This document shows, piece by piece, positions 50,807 through 59,229 of a DNA stretch of 64,000 nt. The position numbers were made by a program, and so were the translations under genes. The notes beneath the pieces are model-generated. The model was not told the origin of the DNA and ran no database searches. It saw only the letters and a program-made list of their open reading frames with translations. How positions within the stretch are numbered: position 1 is the stretch's first letter; the number at the start of each line of letters is the position of its first letter. This stretch comes from Candidatus Binatia bacterium (GTDB lineage Bacteria > Vulcanimicrobiota > Vulcanimicrobiia > Vulcanimicrobiales > Vulcanimicrobiaceae): contig DATKMJ010000068.1 in the NCBI GenBank assembly GCA_035541935.1, positions 1 through 64,000 on the forward strand, in the 5' to 3' direction.

Positions 50807-52897
50807 ATGCGCATGCTGCGCACCATGCTTATCGCGCTCTCCATCGCGCTGCTCGGCGCCGTCGCCGCGAACGATCCCTACGTCTGGCTCGAGAACGTGC
50901 ACGGCACGCAAGCGATCGCGTGGGTCAAGGCCGAGAACGCCAAGACGCTGCGCGTCCTGCAGAGCGATCCGAACTTTTCGGCGCTCTACGCGAGCGCGCT
51001 GAAGATCGTCGAGGCGAAGGATCGCATTCCGGCGCCCGAGTTCGTCGCCGGCCAGATCTATAATTTCTGGCAAGACGACGCGCACGTGCGCGGGATCTGG
51101 CGGCACACGACGCCGGCCGATTTCGCGAGCGCGAATCCGGCATGGACGACCGCGTTCGATCTCGACGCCGTCGCGAAGGCTGAGAACGCGAACTGGTTCT
51201 GGAAGGGCGCCGACTGCCGCTGGCCGGCCGACGACCGCTGCCTGCTCTTCCTCTCCGACGGCGGCGAAGACGCGGTCACCGTCCGCGAGTTCGACACGCG
51301 CACCGGCGCGTTCGCGCCGGACGGCTTCGTGCTCTCGCGCGGCAAGCAGCGCGTCGCGTGGGAAGGTCCCGATACGCTCTTGATCTCCCGCGAATGGTCG
51401 CCGGGCGACCTGACCGAGTCGGGCTATCCTTTCATCGTGAAGCGGTTGCAACGCGGCCAGCCGCCCGCGGCCGCCGTCGAGGTCTTTCGCGGCGCGAAGA
51501 GCGACGGCGGCTACGGCGTCACGCCGGTCGTCTTCCACGACGGCGCGGGCAACGAGGCGACGCTCATCGTCCGGCCGCTCTCGACCTTCACTTCAGAGGT
51601 GTATCTCGTAACGAAGAACGGCCCGCAGCGTCTCAACCTCCCGTCGAAGTCGAACCCCGCCGGCCTCGTTGCGGGACGCCTGCTCGTCACGCTCGACCAA
51701 GACTGGAACGCCGGCGGCTCGCACTTCACGCAGGGCTCGCTCGTCGCCCTCGATCTCGCGCAAGCGACCGCCGATCCGCAGAACCTCCGTCCCTCGCTCG
51801 TCTATGCCCCGGGACCGCGCGAGACGCTCGAGGCCGTCGCGGTGACGAAATCGCGCGCGCTGCTCGTCACCTATGAGAACGTGCGCGGGCGCGCGTGGGT
51901 TTACACGCCGGGCGCGGGCGATTGGTCGAAGCAGCGCCTCGATCTCCCCGATAACTCGTCTATCTTTATCGCCGACGCCGACGGGAAGAGCGAGAACGCC
52001 TACGTGACGACGACGGGCTTCCTGCAGCCGCCGGCGCTCTGGCACGTCGATGCCGGCACCGCCGCGGTTGACGTGGCGAAGACCTCGCCCGCGCGATTCG
52101 ACGCGTCGAACGACGTCGTCGAGCAACGCGAAGCGACGTCGAAGGACGGCACGAAGGTTCCATACTTCATCGTCCACCCGGCGAACATGCAGCTCGACGG
52201 CAACAACCCGACGATTCTCTACGCGTACGGTGGATTCGGCGTCTCGGAGACGCCGACGTACAGCGGCATCATCGGCAAACTCTGGCTCGAGCGCGGCGGC
52301 GTCTACGTACTCGCGAACATCCGCGGCGGCGGCGAGTTCGGGCCCGCCTGGCACGAGGCCGGATTGACGGTCCACCGCCAACGCATCTACGACGACTTCG
52401 CCGCGGTCGCGCAAGACCTCATCGCGACGAAGGTAACGAACCCGAAACGGCTCGGCATCCAAGGCGGATCGAATGGCGGCTTGCTGATGGGCGTCGAGTT
52501 CACCCAGCATCCGAATCTCTTTCAAGCCGTAGATATCCAGGTGCCGCTGCTCGACATGCTGCGATTCGAGCAGATTCAGGCCGGCGCGTCGTGGACCGGC
52601 GAGTACGGCAGCGTCTCGAACGCGCAGCAGCGCGCCTTCCTCGCCTCGATCTCGCCGTATAACAATCTCAAGCCGGGCGTGCGCTATCCCGAGCCGCTGA
52701 TCTGGACGACGACGAAAGACGACCGGGTCGGACCGCAGCACGCGCGCAAGTTCGCCGCGAAGCTATCGGCGCTCCACGACCCTTACTTCTTCTACGAGGT
52801 GATCGAGGGCGGGCACGGCTCCGGCGCCAACCTGCAGGAGCGAGCCTTCACGAGCGCGCTCGAGATGACGTACTTCGTTCGGAAGTTGATGTACTAG
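50807..52897 (+). CDS. Prolyl oligopeptidase family serine peptidase (S9A)
   Basis: A 696-residue serine peptidase with a weak N-terminal signal or anchor (MLRTMLIALSIALLGAVA). DPYVWLENVHGTQAIAWV is the typical S9A start, followed by a seven-blade propeller (residues about 70-415) and a hydrolase domain. The catalytic Ser is in GIQGGSNGGLLMG, the Asp in TTTKDDRVGP and the His in IEGGHGSGANL; NIRGGGEFGPAWHEAG is the conserved oxyanion-region motif. It cleaves short peptides after Pro. Stop codon overlaps the convergent gene by 4 bp. Confidence 0.93.
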   Translation: MRMLRTMLIALSIALLGAVAANDPYVWLENVHGTQAIAWVKAENAKTLRVLQSDPNFSALYASALKIVEAKDRIPAPEFVAGQIYNFWQDDAHVRGIWRHTTPADFASANPAWTTAFDLDAVAKAENANWFWKGADCRWPADDRCLLFLSDGGEDAVTVREFDTRTGAFAPDGFVLSRGKQRVAWEGPDTLLISREWSPGDLTESGYPFIVKRLQRGQPPAAAVEVFRGAKSDGGYGVTPVVFHDGAGNEATLIVRPLSTFTSEVYLVTKNGPQRLNLPSKSNPAGLVAGRLLVTLDQDWNAGGSHFTQGSLVALDLAQATADPQNLRPSLVYAPGPRETLEAVAVTKSRALLVTYENVRGRAWVYTPGAGDWSKQRLDLPDNSSIFIADADGKSENAYVTTTGFLQPPALWHVDAGTAAVDVAKTSPARFDASNDVVEQREATSKDGTKVPYFIVHPANMQLDGNNPTILYAYGGFGVSETPTYSGIIGKLWLERGGVYVLANIRGGGEFGPAWHEAGLTVHRQRIYDDFAAVAQDLIATKVTNPKRLGIQGGSNGGLLMGVEFTQHPNLFQAVDIQVPLLDMLRFEQIQAGASWTGEYGSVSNAQQRAFLASISPYNNLKPGVRYPEPLIWTTTKDDRVGPQHARKFAAKLSALHDPYFFYEVIEGGHGSGANLQERAFTSALEMTYFVRKLMY

Positions 52898-54090
52898 TCG
52901 CTGTCCGGCGGGACGTACGAGGGGCGCTCGTCGAGAAAGCGCTGGCGCGAGTACGGCGCCGGAATCGGCACGAAGGCGCGGGGCTGCTGGGCAAAATCGA
53001 AGGCGTCGAGCATGCTCGCCGCGCGCGTGTCGGTAAAGCCGCGCGACGGCGGTCCGATCGGCGGTAATCCGAACGTCTCCTCGACGAGTTTGAGAATGCT
53101 GCCGAACTCGTACTGCGTGTGCGAAACGTAACCGCTGCGCGCGTACGGCGAGATGACGATGCACGGCACGCGCAGCCCGAGGCCGCGAAAATCCAGTTGC
53201 GGCGGCGGCGCGTCGTCGTACCAACCGCCCCAGTCGTCCCACACGACGACGATCGCGGTCGAGTTCCAGTACGGGCTTTCGCCGATCGCGTTGACGATCG
53301 AAGCGACCCACGACGGCCCGCGGTCGTACCCGCTGCCCGTGTGATCGGAGTCCTGCCAGTCGGGCGTCACCCACGAGACCTGCGCGAGCGTGCCGTTGGG
53401 AACGTCGCGCAGAATCTTCGTCTGGGGCGTGATGACGTTCTGCCAATCCGAGCCGTAGCGAACGGCGTGAATCGAGTCGAAGACCGACCAGACCTTGCCC
53501 GGGAGGCGCGTCAGCGGCGACGCATAGTATTTCCACGAGATGCCGGCGGCGTCGAGCCGGCCGGCGATGGTCGGAAAGTTCTCGTAACACGGAAACGGCC
53601 CGTTGAACCGCTCGACGCGAGCGGAGGTGAGGGTGAACGTCCGCGTGCCCTGCGGCGCGTCGCAGCCCCACGGCAGTCCGTCGGGCGCGTCGACCTCTGC
53701 GATCGGCTTCGGCTCGATCGTCGTGTTCGCAGCGACGAGACTGAGGTGCGACGTGTAACTCGGACCGAACTCCGTCGGAAACATGCGGTCGGCGAGCACG
53801 TATTGGCGGGCCATCGCCCAATATGGAGCGCTCTCGCGGCGCGGAACGTACGCGTACGCGTAATCGAGCGGGCCGCCATAAAAGTGCTCGTGCTCGAAGC
53901 CGTTCATCTTCCCACCGTTCCAGCCGCCGATCGCGTCGCGCCAGTTATTCTCGATGTTTCCCGGATTCTCGAGCGGCGTCGAGCGCAGCGCAATTTTCTT
54001 CTTACCGGCATAGCCGAAGCGCGGCGCGTCGGCGCCGGGATATCCGGAGAAGAGATTATCGAAGCTGCGGTTCTCTTGCACGACGATCAC
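52894..54090 (-). CDS. Phosphoesterase/phospholipase-C-like lipoprotein (start unresolved)
   Basis: A protein of at least 398 residues in the phosphoesterase/acid phosphatase AcpA family: VVQENRSFDNLFSGYPGADA near the N-terminus, NGGKMNGFEHE, MFPTEFGPSYTSHLSLVA, VVVWDDWGGWYDD and GLRVPCIVISPYARSGYVSHTQYEFGS carry the metal and nucleophile residues. GTG at 54090 cuts into the first strand, so the true start is upstream. The frame continues to a lipoprotein signal (LLTLPWLAACG) with its lipobox Cys at 54160-54162, but no ATG, GTG or TTG precedes that in frame. It overlaps the convergent prolyl oligopeptidase gene by 4 bp. Confidence 0.8.
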   Translation of the reverse strand: MIVVQENRSFDNLFSGYPGADAPRFGYAGKKKIALRSTPLENPGNIENNWRDAIGGWNGGKMNGFEHEHFYGGPLDYAYAYVPRRESAPYWAMARQYVLADRMFPTEFGPSYTSHLSLVAANTTIEPKPIAEVDAPDGLPWGCDAPQGTRTFTLTSARVERFNGPFPCYENFPTIAGRLDAAGISWKYYASPLTRLPGKVWSVFDSIHAVRYGSDWQNVITPQTKILRDVPNGTLAQVSWVTPDWQDSDHTGSGYDRGPSWVASIVNAIGESPYWNSTAIVVVWDDWGGWYDDAPPPQLDFRGLGLRVPCIVISPYARSGYVSHTQYEFGSILKLVEETFGLPPIGPPSRGFTDTRAASMLDAFDFAQQPRAFVPIPAPYSRQRFLDERPSYVPPDSD

Positions 54091-54206
54091 GACGTGCTTG
54101 ATGTAGGCGCTCGGCGCGCCGCTGCCGGGCGCAGGTTGCGTCGCGACCGACGTGGCGCCGCAAGCCGCGAGCCACGGAAGAGTTAGAAGCGGAGCGGTGC
54201 GGAGTG

Positions 54207-54656
54207 CTAGGGCGAGCTTCGTAGCAGCGACTCGGGGATGCCCGACGCCTGACGAATTTCGTCGACGTCCTTGATCAGCGCTTCGCCGATGCTATCCTTC
54301 GCGGGACACGTAAGATCGGAAGAGGTCCAGTCCTGCCACGTCACGCGCATCGTGCTGCCGAACGAGACGCTCTTCATGCACGCAACCGTCACGGCGGTCT
54401 CCTTGCGCGCGGCCGCGAGGTCGGCGAAGAAGCGCGACGCGGTTGCCGCCGGAAGCGTGAACGGCTTCGGCGTGCTCGCCGCGCTGCCGTCGCGATTCTG
54501 CAGGTTCGACGTTCCTCGGCCGTCCGACGAGACTTCTATCTTGTAGCCGTAGGCGTTCGTCGAACCCGAGTTCACGATGACGGCGCTATCGGGAGGCGTT
54601 GCTGCCACAAACGTTGCAATCGCGAGCGCGGCGATGAGAATTCCGGGTGATCGCAT
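54207..54656 (-). CDS. Exported hypothetical protein
   Basis: A 149-residue protein with signal MRSPGILIAALAIATFVAA. The mature part has a beta domain (SAVIVNSGSTNAYGYKIEVSS, PFTLPAATASRFFADLAAARK, SVSFGSTMRVTWQDWTSSDLTC) with two Cys (VACMK, LTCPAK) that may pair. AAAGGA is upstream of the ATG. The stop overlaps the 5' region of the phosphoesterase gene. A DUF-type exported family is possible, but I cannot name it. Confidence 0.65.
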   Translation of the reverse strand: MRSPGILIAALAIATFVAATPPDSAVIVNSGSTNAYGYKIEVSSDGRGTSNLQNRDGSAASTPKPFTLPAATASRFFADLAAARKETAVTVACMKSVSFGSTMRVTWQDWTSSDLTCPAKDSIGEALIKDVDEIRQASGIPESLLRSSP

Positions 54657-54668
54657 GGGTGACGTCCT

Positions 54669-56024
54669 TTAGAATGCGCCGATACCGTTCGGCGTTCCCA
54701 ATCCGGTTGGGCCGTCGAAGCCGACGCGGGCTGTGCAGATATACTTCACGGCCGACGCGCAGTTGACCCCCAGATACGCATCCAAGTTGTTCCCCGAGGT
54801 CACGTCGTAGAGATTCCCCTGACGGTGCTTCCAGATATAGGAAGCGCCCGTTCCGTTGCCGACGTTCCCCCCGAGCGCGGCGACGCCGGCAACGATCTGC
54901 GTCGAAGCGCTCGTTCCGCCGAAATCGAAGAAGCAGTTCGGCGGCGTGCATCCCTCTTCGGAGTTGTAGACGATCACCGGCGTGCGCAGCGAGGCCGTCG
55001 CCGCGGTGTCGGCCGCCGAGCGCATCGAGCACTGCTCGTCGGTCTGCCAGGACGGCTTGGAGATCTTCTTGCTGCACGCGCTGCCGGTCGCGCCGCACGG
55101 GCCGCCGCACGCGTCGAACGTCCAGTCGTTCCAGACCGTCTCGCTCCAGCCGCGTTTATTCTGCTGGTCGCGGACGAGATGCGTTCCGCCGACGCAGACG
55201 ACGTAGGTGTACGTGCACGGCTGAATCGGGCCGCCGCCGTAACTGCCGCCGCCGCCGTTGTCGCCCGCCGCGGCCGCGATCACGACGCCGGGCTGATCGA
55301 AGATGGAGTTGTTGCCGCCTTCGGGCCCCGAGCCCCACGAGAGGCCGATGAACTTCGCGCCGAGCCGGCCCGCGGTCTTCACGCCGGTATACAGGTTGCT
55401 CGTGTAATCGTTATTCGCCTGAATGAGGATGATCTTGCAGTTCGGACAGATCGCCGAGACCATGTCGAGGTCGAGGGATTCCTCGCCCTTCCAATCGTCG
55501 CTCGCGGGCGGCTCGGGCGGCAACGACGTTCCACCGGTTTGATTGAGGATCCGCAAGCACTTGCTCTGGACGCTGCACGCGGAGAGGCCCATCGTCTTGC
55601 GATACATGGCGAGATCCGCCGCGGCGTGCTTATAGCCGTACGCATCGACGATCGCGACGACTTTGCCCTTGCCGGCCGTCAGCGACGGCAGATCGTAGGC
55701 CTCTTGCAAATCGATCGGGCAGTAGCCCGAGCCGGACTGGAAGGGACACCCCTCGGAGTCGCCCTCGCCGCGAAATTGCGGCGTCACTCCCACGGAGGGC
55801 ATCACGTCGGTTCGCGCCAGCGCGAAGCACCGCGCGCGCGAGGGGTCGCCGAGCGTCGAGCAGAGCTGCCGCACCGGATTGGCGGTCAAGAACGGCACCT
55901 CGCCGTTGCTCTGCCCTTGCAGCGGCGTCTGCGGAACGATGGACGTGCCAAAGGAGCGGCCCGAGCATGCGGCGAGCACGACGACGGCCAATAGCGGAAG
56001 AGCTTGAACGATTCTACGATTCAC
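54669..56024 (-). CDS. Sedolisin-like (S53) peptidase lipoprotein
   Basis: About 451 residues with lipoprotein signal (LPLLAVVVLAAC). GTG at 56024 has GGAGG 5 bases upstream. The domain resembles S53/S8 subtilisin-fold peptidases: YDLPSLTAGKGKVVAIVDAYGY, KGEESLDLDMVSAICPNCKI (Glu and Asp of the sedolisin catalytic Glu-Asp pair), GLSWGSGPEGG, VVIAAAAGDNGGGGSYG and GGTSASTQIVAGVAAL (nucleophile Ser, replacing SGTS by GGTSAS). Sedolisins are acid-active peptidases, in keeping with acid-stress genes here. The mature protein has many Cys, probably disulfides. Confidence 0.82.
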   Translation of the reverse strand: MNRRIVQALPLLAVVVLAACSGRSFGTSIVPQTPLQGQSNGEVPFLTANPVRQLCSTLGDPSRARCFALARTDVMPSVGVTPQFRGEGDSEGCPFQSGSGYCPIDLQEAYDLPSLTAGKGKVVAIVDAYGYKHAAADLAMYRKTMGLSACSVQSKCLRILNQTGGTSLPPEPPASDDWKGEESLDLDMVSAICPNCKIILIQANNDYTSNLYTGVKTAGRLGAKFIGLSWGSGPEGGNNSIFDQPGVVIAAAAGDNGGGGSYGGGPIQPCTYTYVVCVGGTHLVRDQQNKRGWSETVWNDWTFDACGGPCGATGSACSKKISKPSWQTDEQCSMRSAADTAATASLRTPVIVYNSEEGCTPPNCFFDFGGTSASTQIVAGVAALGGNVGNGTGASYIWKHRQGNLYDVTSGNNLDAYLGVNCASAVKYICTARVGFDGPTGLGTPNGIGAF

Positions 56025-56089
56025 GTGGACCTCCAACCCAATAACGCGGCAGCTTGCCCCGTCGTTCCCTAAGAGCCACAAGAGTTCGC

Positions 56090-56581
56090 ATGTCCGCCCT
56101 TCCGCCACCTATCCGCCACCGCATCGCGACGCCTTTTGGCCGCGATTTGTTGATTGTAGGCAACGGAGAAGCGATCGTCGCCAGCGATTTCGTCGCCCCC
56201 AGGCGAACGCGCGACCCCAAACCGAGCGACGCGCTGCTCGCCGAGGCGAGCGCCCAGGTGCGGGCCTACTTCGCGCGCCGGCTGCGGCGTTTCGACCTGC
56301 CGCTTTCGTTCGCGGGCACGGCGCTCCAACGCGATGCCTGGCGCGCGGTCGCGGCGCTGGCGTTTGGGGAGTTCGTCTCCTACGCCGACGTCGCGCGCGC
56401 GATCGGGCGGCCGCTCTCGCATCGCGGGGTCGCGGCGGCGATGTCGCTCGCGCCGCTCGACCTCTTCGTGCCGGCGCATCGCGTCGTCGGCGCCGACGGC
56501 CGCATCAAAGGCGCTCGCGCGGGCTCGATGCGCGTTCGCCTCGCACGTTTCGAAGGGTTTCGCGCGGCGGTTACTCCTTGA
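56090..56581 (+). CDS. AGT-like protein lacking the catalytic cysteine (ATL-like)
   Basis: A 163-residue protein of the O6-alkylguanine-DNA alkyltransferase family: RIATPFGRDLLIVGNGEAI for the N-terminal domain, LQRDAWRAVAALAFGEFVSYADVARAIGRP (helix-turn-helix) and FVPAHRVVGADGRIKG for the active-site loop. In active enzymes that loop is PCHRVVG; here the Cys is Ala (residue 129). It therefore should not transfer alkyl groups, but may bind damaged DNA like alkyltransferase-like proteins, which hand lesions to nucleotide excision repair. It overlaps the convergent lipoprotein gene by 11 bp. Confidence 0.85.
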   Translation: MSALPPPIRHRIATPFGRDLLIVGNGEAIVASDFVAPRRTRDPKPSDALLAEASAQVRAYFARRLRRFDLPLSFAGTALQRDAWRAVAALAFGEFVSYADVARAIGRPLSHRGVAAAMSLAPLDLFVPAHRVVGADGRIKGARAGSMRVRLARFEGFRAAVTP

Positions 56582-57254
56582 CGGCGTCTATCACGACGAT
56601 GCCGCGACCGCCGAAATCGCGCAGTTGATCGAGCGCGGCGATTGCCGCACCGATCGGCGTATCGGGATTCGTCGCTTCCGTTATCGAGAATCCCGTCTGC
56701 TTCTTCGCTTGCGCGTCGAGCGGATCGCGCAGCATCGACGGCACGTGACTGAAGCGGCCGATCATGCCGAGCATCGGTCCGATCTTCTCATCCACCGTCT
56801 GCGGGTCCACGACCATGACGGCGATCCCGTGACGTTTGCCCTGGTCGGTGCCTTCGAAGACCGCGAAATCTATCCCGAGCGTCCGCATGTGCGTGCGCAC
56901 CGCATCCACGCCGTTGCCGTTGACCGCGACGCGATAGCCGGAGGGCGGATGCGCGTCGAGGTCGTCGAGCCAGGCTTCGAGCGCCGGCATCATCGCCTGG
57001 GTGCCGGCGACGACGTCGTGGCCGTCGTAGGTCCCGGCTCCCTGCGACAAGATCGCGCTGTCGGCCGCGCCGGGCTGCGCCTTGACCGTCGTACGCCAGC
57101 CGCGCGCAGCGAGCACGTTCGCGCCGTCGAACATCGGGAACGCAATCGGGTTCGTCGCACCGGGAGAGGGGCCACCTCCAGAACCGTGGTTCGCGCTCGA
57201 ACACCCGGCCAGCACGGCGGCGGCTGCGAGCGCCGCAAGCCATGAATGCTTCAC
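56571..57254 (-). CDS. Hypothetical lipoprotein
   Basis: A 227-residue lipoprotein: signal to lipobox LAGC, then a Gly/Ser/Pro linker and a globular part (NPIAFPMFDGANVLAARGW, GYRVAVNGNGVDAVRTHMR, KRHGIAVMVVDPQTVDEKIGP, ALDQLRDFGGRGIVVIDAVKE). GTG start at 57254. No family recognised. It is divergent from the tryptophan dioxygenase gene, 49 bp away. Confidence 0.7.
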   Translation of the reverse strand: MKHSWLAALAAAAVLAGCSSANHGSGGGPSPGATNPIAFPMFDGANVLAARGWRTTVKAQPGAADSAILSQGAGTYDGHDVVAGTQAMMPALEAWLDDLDAHPPSGYRVAVNGNGVDAVRTHMRTLGIDFAVFEGTDQGKRHGIAVMVVDPQTVDEKIGPMLGMIGRFSHVPSMLRDPLDAQAKKQTGFSITEATNPDTPIGAAIAALDQLRDFGGRGIVVIDAVKE

Positions 57255-57303
57255 TCGAAGGCCGATTCGAGGAGAACCTCACCAGCCCCCGTAAGCCGTT
57301 GCG

Positions 57304-58074
57304 GTGCCGCTATCGTACGGATCGTATCTCAAAGTAAACGAGCTTCTCGAGTTGCAGCAGCCGCTCTCCAGGCCGCAGCACCACGACGAGATGCTCTTCA
57401 TTATCATTCATCAGGTTTACGAGCTGTGGTTCAAGCAGTTGCTGCACGAAATCGACGCGACGATGCAGGCGCTCGATCGCGACGACCTCTTGCGCGTCGC
57501 CAAGCACTTCCGGCGGATTCATACGATCCAGCGGCTGCTCGAAGAGCAAGTGGACGTCCTCGAGACGATGACGCCGCAAGAGTTCAACCAATTCCGCGAC
57601 CACCTCAACCCCGCCAGCGGCTTTCAATCGGTGCAGTTCCGCGAGCTGGAGTACGCTTGCGGCGTACGCCGCGGCGATCTGCTGAAGTATATCGAGTTAA
57701 GCGACGCGCAGCGCGCGCGGCTCGAGCGGCGCGCGAACGAGCCGTCGCTCTACGATCGCGTCAAGGCGCTGCTGGAGCGGCGGGGTTTCGCCGCCGGCTC
57801 GAGCGAGGAGTTGCTCGAGAGCTTCCGGCGGATCTACACGAACGAGGCGCGGAACTACGATCTCTACATGCTGCTCGAGGATCTCATCGAGTTCGACGAG
57901 CGCTTTCTGCTCTGGCGCGGGCGCCACGTCCGCATGGTCGAGCGCATGATCGGCCAGAAACAGGGAACCGGCGGCTCCTCCGGAGCGCGGTACCTCGAGA
58001 GCACGCTCGCCTTCCGCTTCTTTCCGGAGCTCTGGGAGGTGCGAACGCTCCTCGGCGACGGGAGCTATGCATGA
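57304..58074 (+). CDS. kynA: Tryptophan 2,3-dioxygenase
   Basis: A 256-residue haem dioxygenase that opens the indole ring of tryptophan to N-formylkynurenine. LSYGSYLKVNELLELQQPLS, HHDEMLFIIIHQVYELWFKQLLHEIDATMQAL, NPASGFQSVQFRELEYACG and the haem-ligand His in LLWRGRHVRMVERMIGQKQGTGGSSGARYL are all as in bacterial TDO. GTG start at 57304. It overlaps the kynureninase gene by 4 bp (ATGA), so the two work in one pathway. The formamidase (KynB) that should link them is not in the window. Confidence 0.95.
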   Translation: MPLSYGSYLKVNELLELQQPLSRPQHHDEMLFIIIHQVYELWFKQLLHEIDATMQALDRDDLLRVAKHFRRIHTIQRLLEEQVDVLETMTPQEFNQFRDHLNPASGFQSVQFRELEYACGVRRGDLLKYIELSDAQRARLERRANEPSLYDRVKALLERRGFAAGSSEELLESFRRIYTNEARNYDLYMLLEDLIEFDERFLLWRGRHVRMVERMIGQKQGTGGSSGARYLESTLAFRFFPELWEVRTLLGDGSYA

Positions 58075-59228
58075 GCGAGATGCTGACCGAATCGGGCGAC
58101 CTGACGCGCTGGCGCTCCGAGTTTCCGATCCTCTCGAACTCGACGTATCTCGTGAGCCACTCGATGGGCGCGGCGCCGGTCGCCTCGCACACCGCGCTCG
58201 AAGCCTACTGGGACGAATGGGCGGCCGACGGTCCCGAGGCATGGGAGCGTTGGCTGCCGCGCATCGCGCAGATCGCCGACGGGATCGGCGCGATCGTCGG
58301 CGCGCCGCCCGGATCGATCTTCTTGGGACCGAACGTCTCGGTGCTCCAGGCGGCGCTCGCAACGTCCTTCGACTTTCGCGGCGCGCGTAACGAGGTTGTC
58401 TACGAAGCGCTGCAGTTTCCGTCGCTGACCTACGTCTGGCGCGAGTGGGAGCGCTTCGGCGCCGCCGTGCGCGTCGTGCCGTCGGACGACGGGCGGACGA
58501 TCCCGACCGAGCGGATCGTCGAAGCGATCACCGAGAAGACGGCGATCGCGGTGATCTCGCACGCGTACTACGTCTCCGGCGCGATCGCCGACGTGCGCGC
58601 GATCCAGCGGCGCTGCCGCGAGGTCGGCGCGCTGCTCTGCGTCGACGCCTACCAAACGACCGGCGTCTTCCCGTACGACGTGACCGAGTGGGACCTCGAT
58701 ATCGTCACCGGCGGATCGCACAAGTGGCTCTGCGGCGGGCCGGGCTGCGGCTGGATCTACGTGAAGCCCGCGTTGCGCGCGACGTTTCGTCCGGCGGTCA
58801 CCGGCTGGATGGCGCACGCGCGGCCGTTCAACTTCGAGCCGGCGCCGATCGACCTGGCGCCCTCGATGTATCGCTTCGGCAACGGAACGCCGACGATTCC
58901 CGGCTACATGGTCGCGCAGCCGGGTCACGAGATCGTCGCGGCGATCGGCGTCGCGCGGATCCGCGAACGCAACGTCCAGTTGACCGAACGGATCGTCGCG
59001 CTCGCGCTCGAGCGGGGCCTGCGCGTGAACTCGCCGCTCGATGCGACGATGCGAACCGGTTGGATCGGCATCGATTTCGACGGCTCCGATGCGGCCTATC
59101 GCAGGCTGATCGAGCGGCGCGTCTTCGTGGATTACCGCCCGGGCTGCGGAATCAGGGTCGGACCGCACTTCTACACGGCCGACGACGAGATCGACGCGTT
59201 CTTCGCAGTACTCGACGCCGTGGCGTAA
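58071..59228 (+). CDS. kynU: Kynureninase-like aminotransferase class V
   Basis: A 385-residue PLP enzyme. The N-terminal segment (FPILSNSTYLVSHSMGAAPVASHTALEAYWDEWAADGP) and the PLP lysine (TGGSHKWLCGGPGCGWIYV) fit kynureninase, which cleaves kynurenine to anthranilate and alanine; ISHAYYVSGAIADVRAI and VDAYQTTGVFPYDV are further class V elements. Sequence alone cannot exclude another class V activity, but the overlap with kynA supports it. A MATE exporter gene follows 1 bp after the stop. Confidence 0.85.
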   Translation: MSEMLTESGDLTRWRSEFPILSNSTYLVSHSMGAAPVASHTALEAYWDEWAADGPEAWERWLPRIAQIADGIGAIVGAPPGSIFLGPNVSVLQAALATSFDFRGARNEVVYEALQFPSLTYVWREWERFGAAVRVVPSDDGRTIPTERIVEAITEKTAIAVISHAYYVSGAIADVRAIQRRCREVGALLCVDAYQTTGVFPYDVTEWDLDIVTGGSHKWLCGGPGCGWIYVKPALRATFRPAVTGWMAHARPFNFEPAPIDLAPSMYRFGNGTPTIPGYMVAQPGHEIVAAIGVARIRERNVQLTERIVALALERGLRVNSPLDATMRTGWIGIDFDGSDAAYRRLIERRVFVDYRPGCGIRVGPHFYTADDEIDAFFAVLDAVA

Positions 59229-59229
59229 C

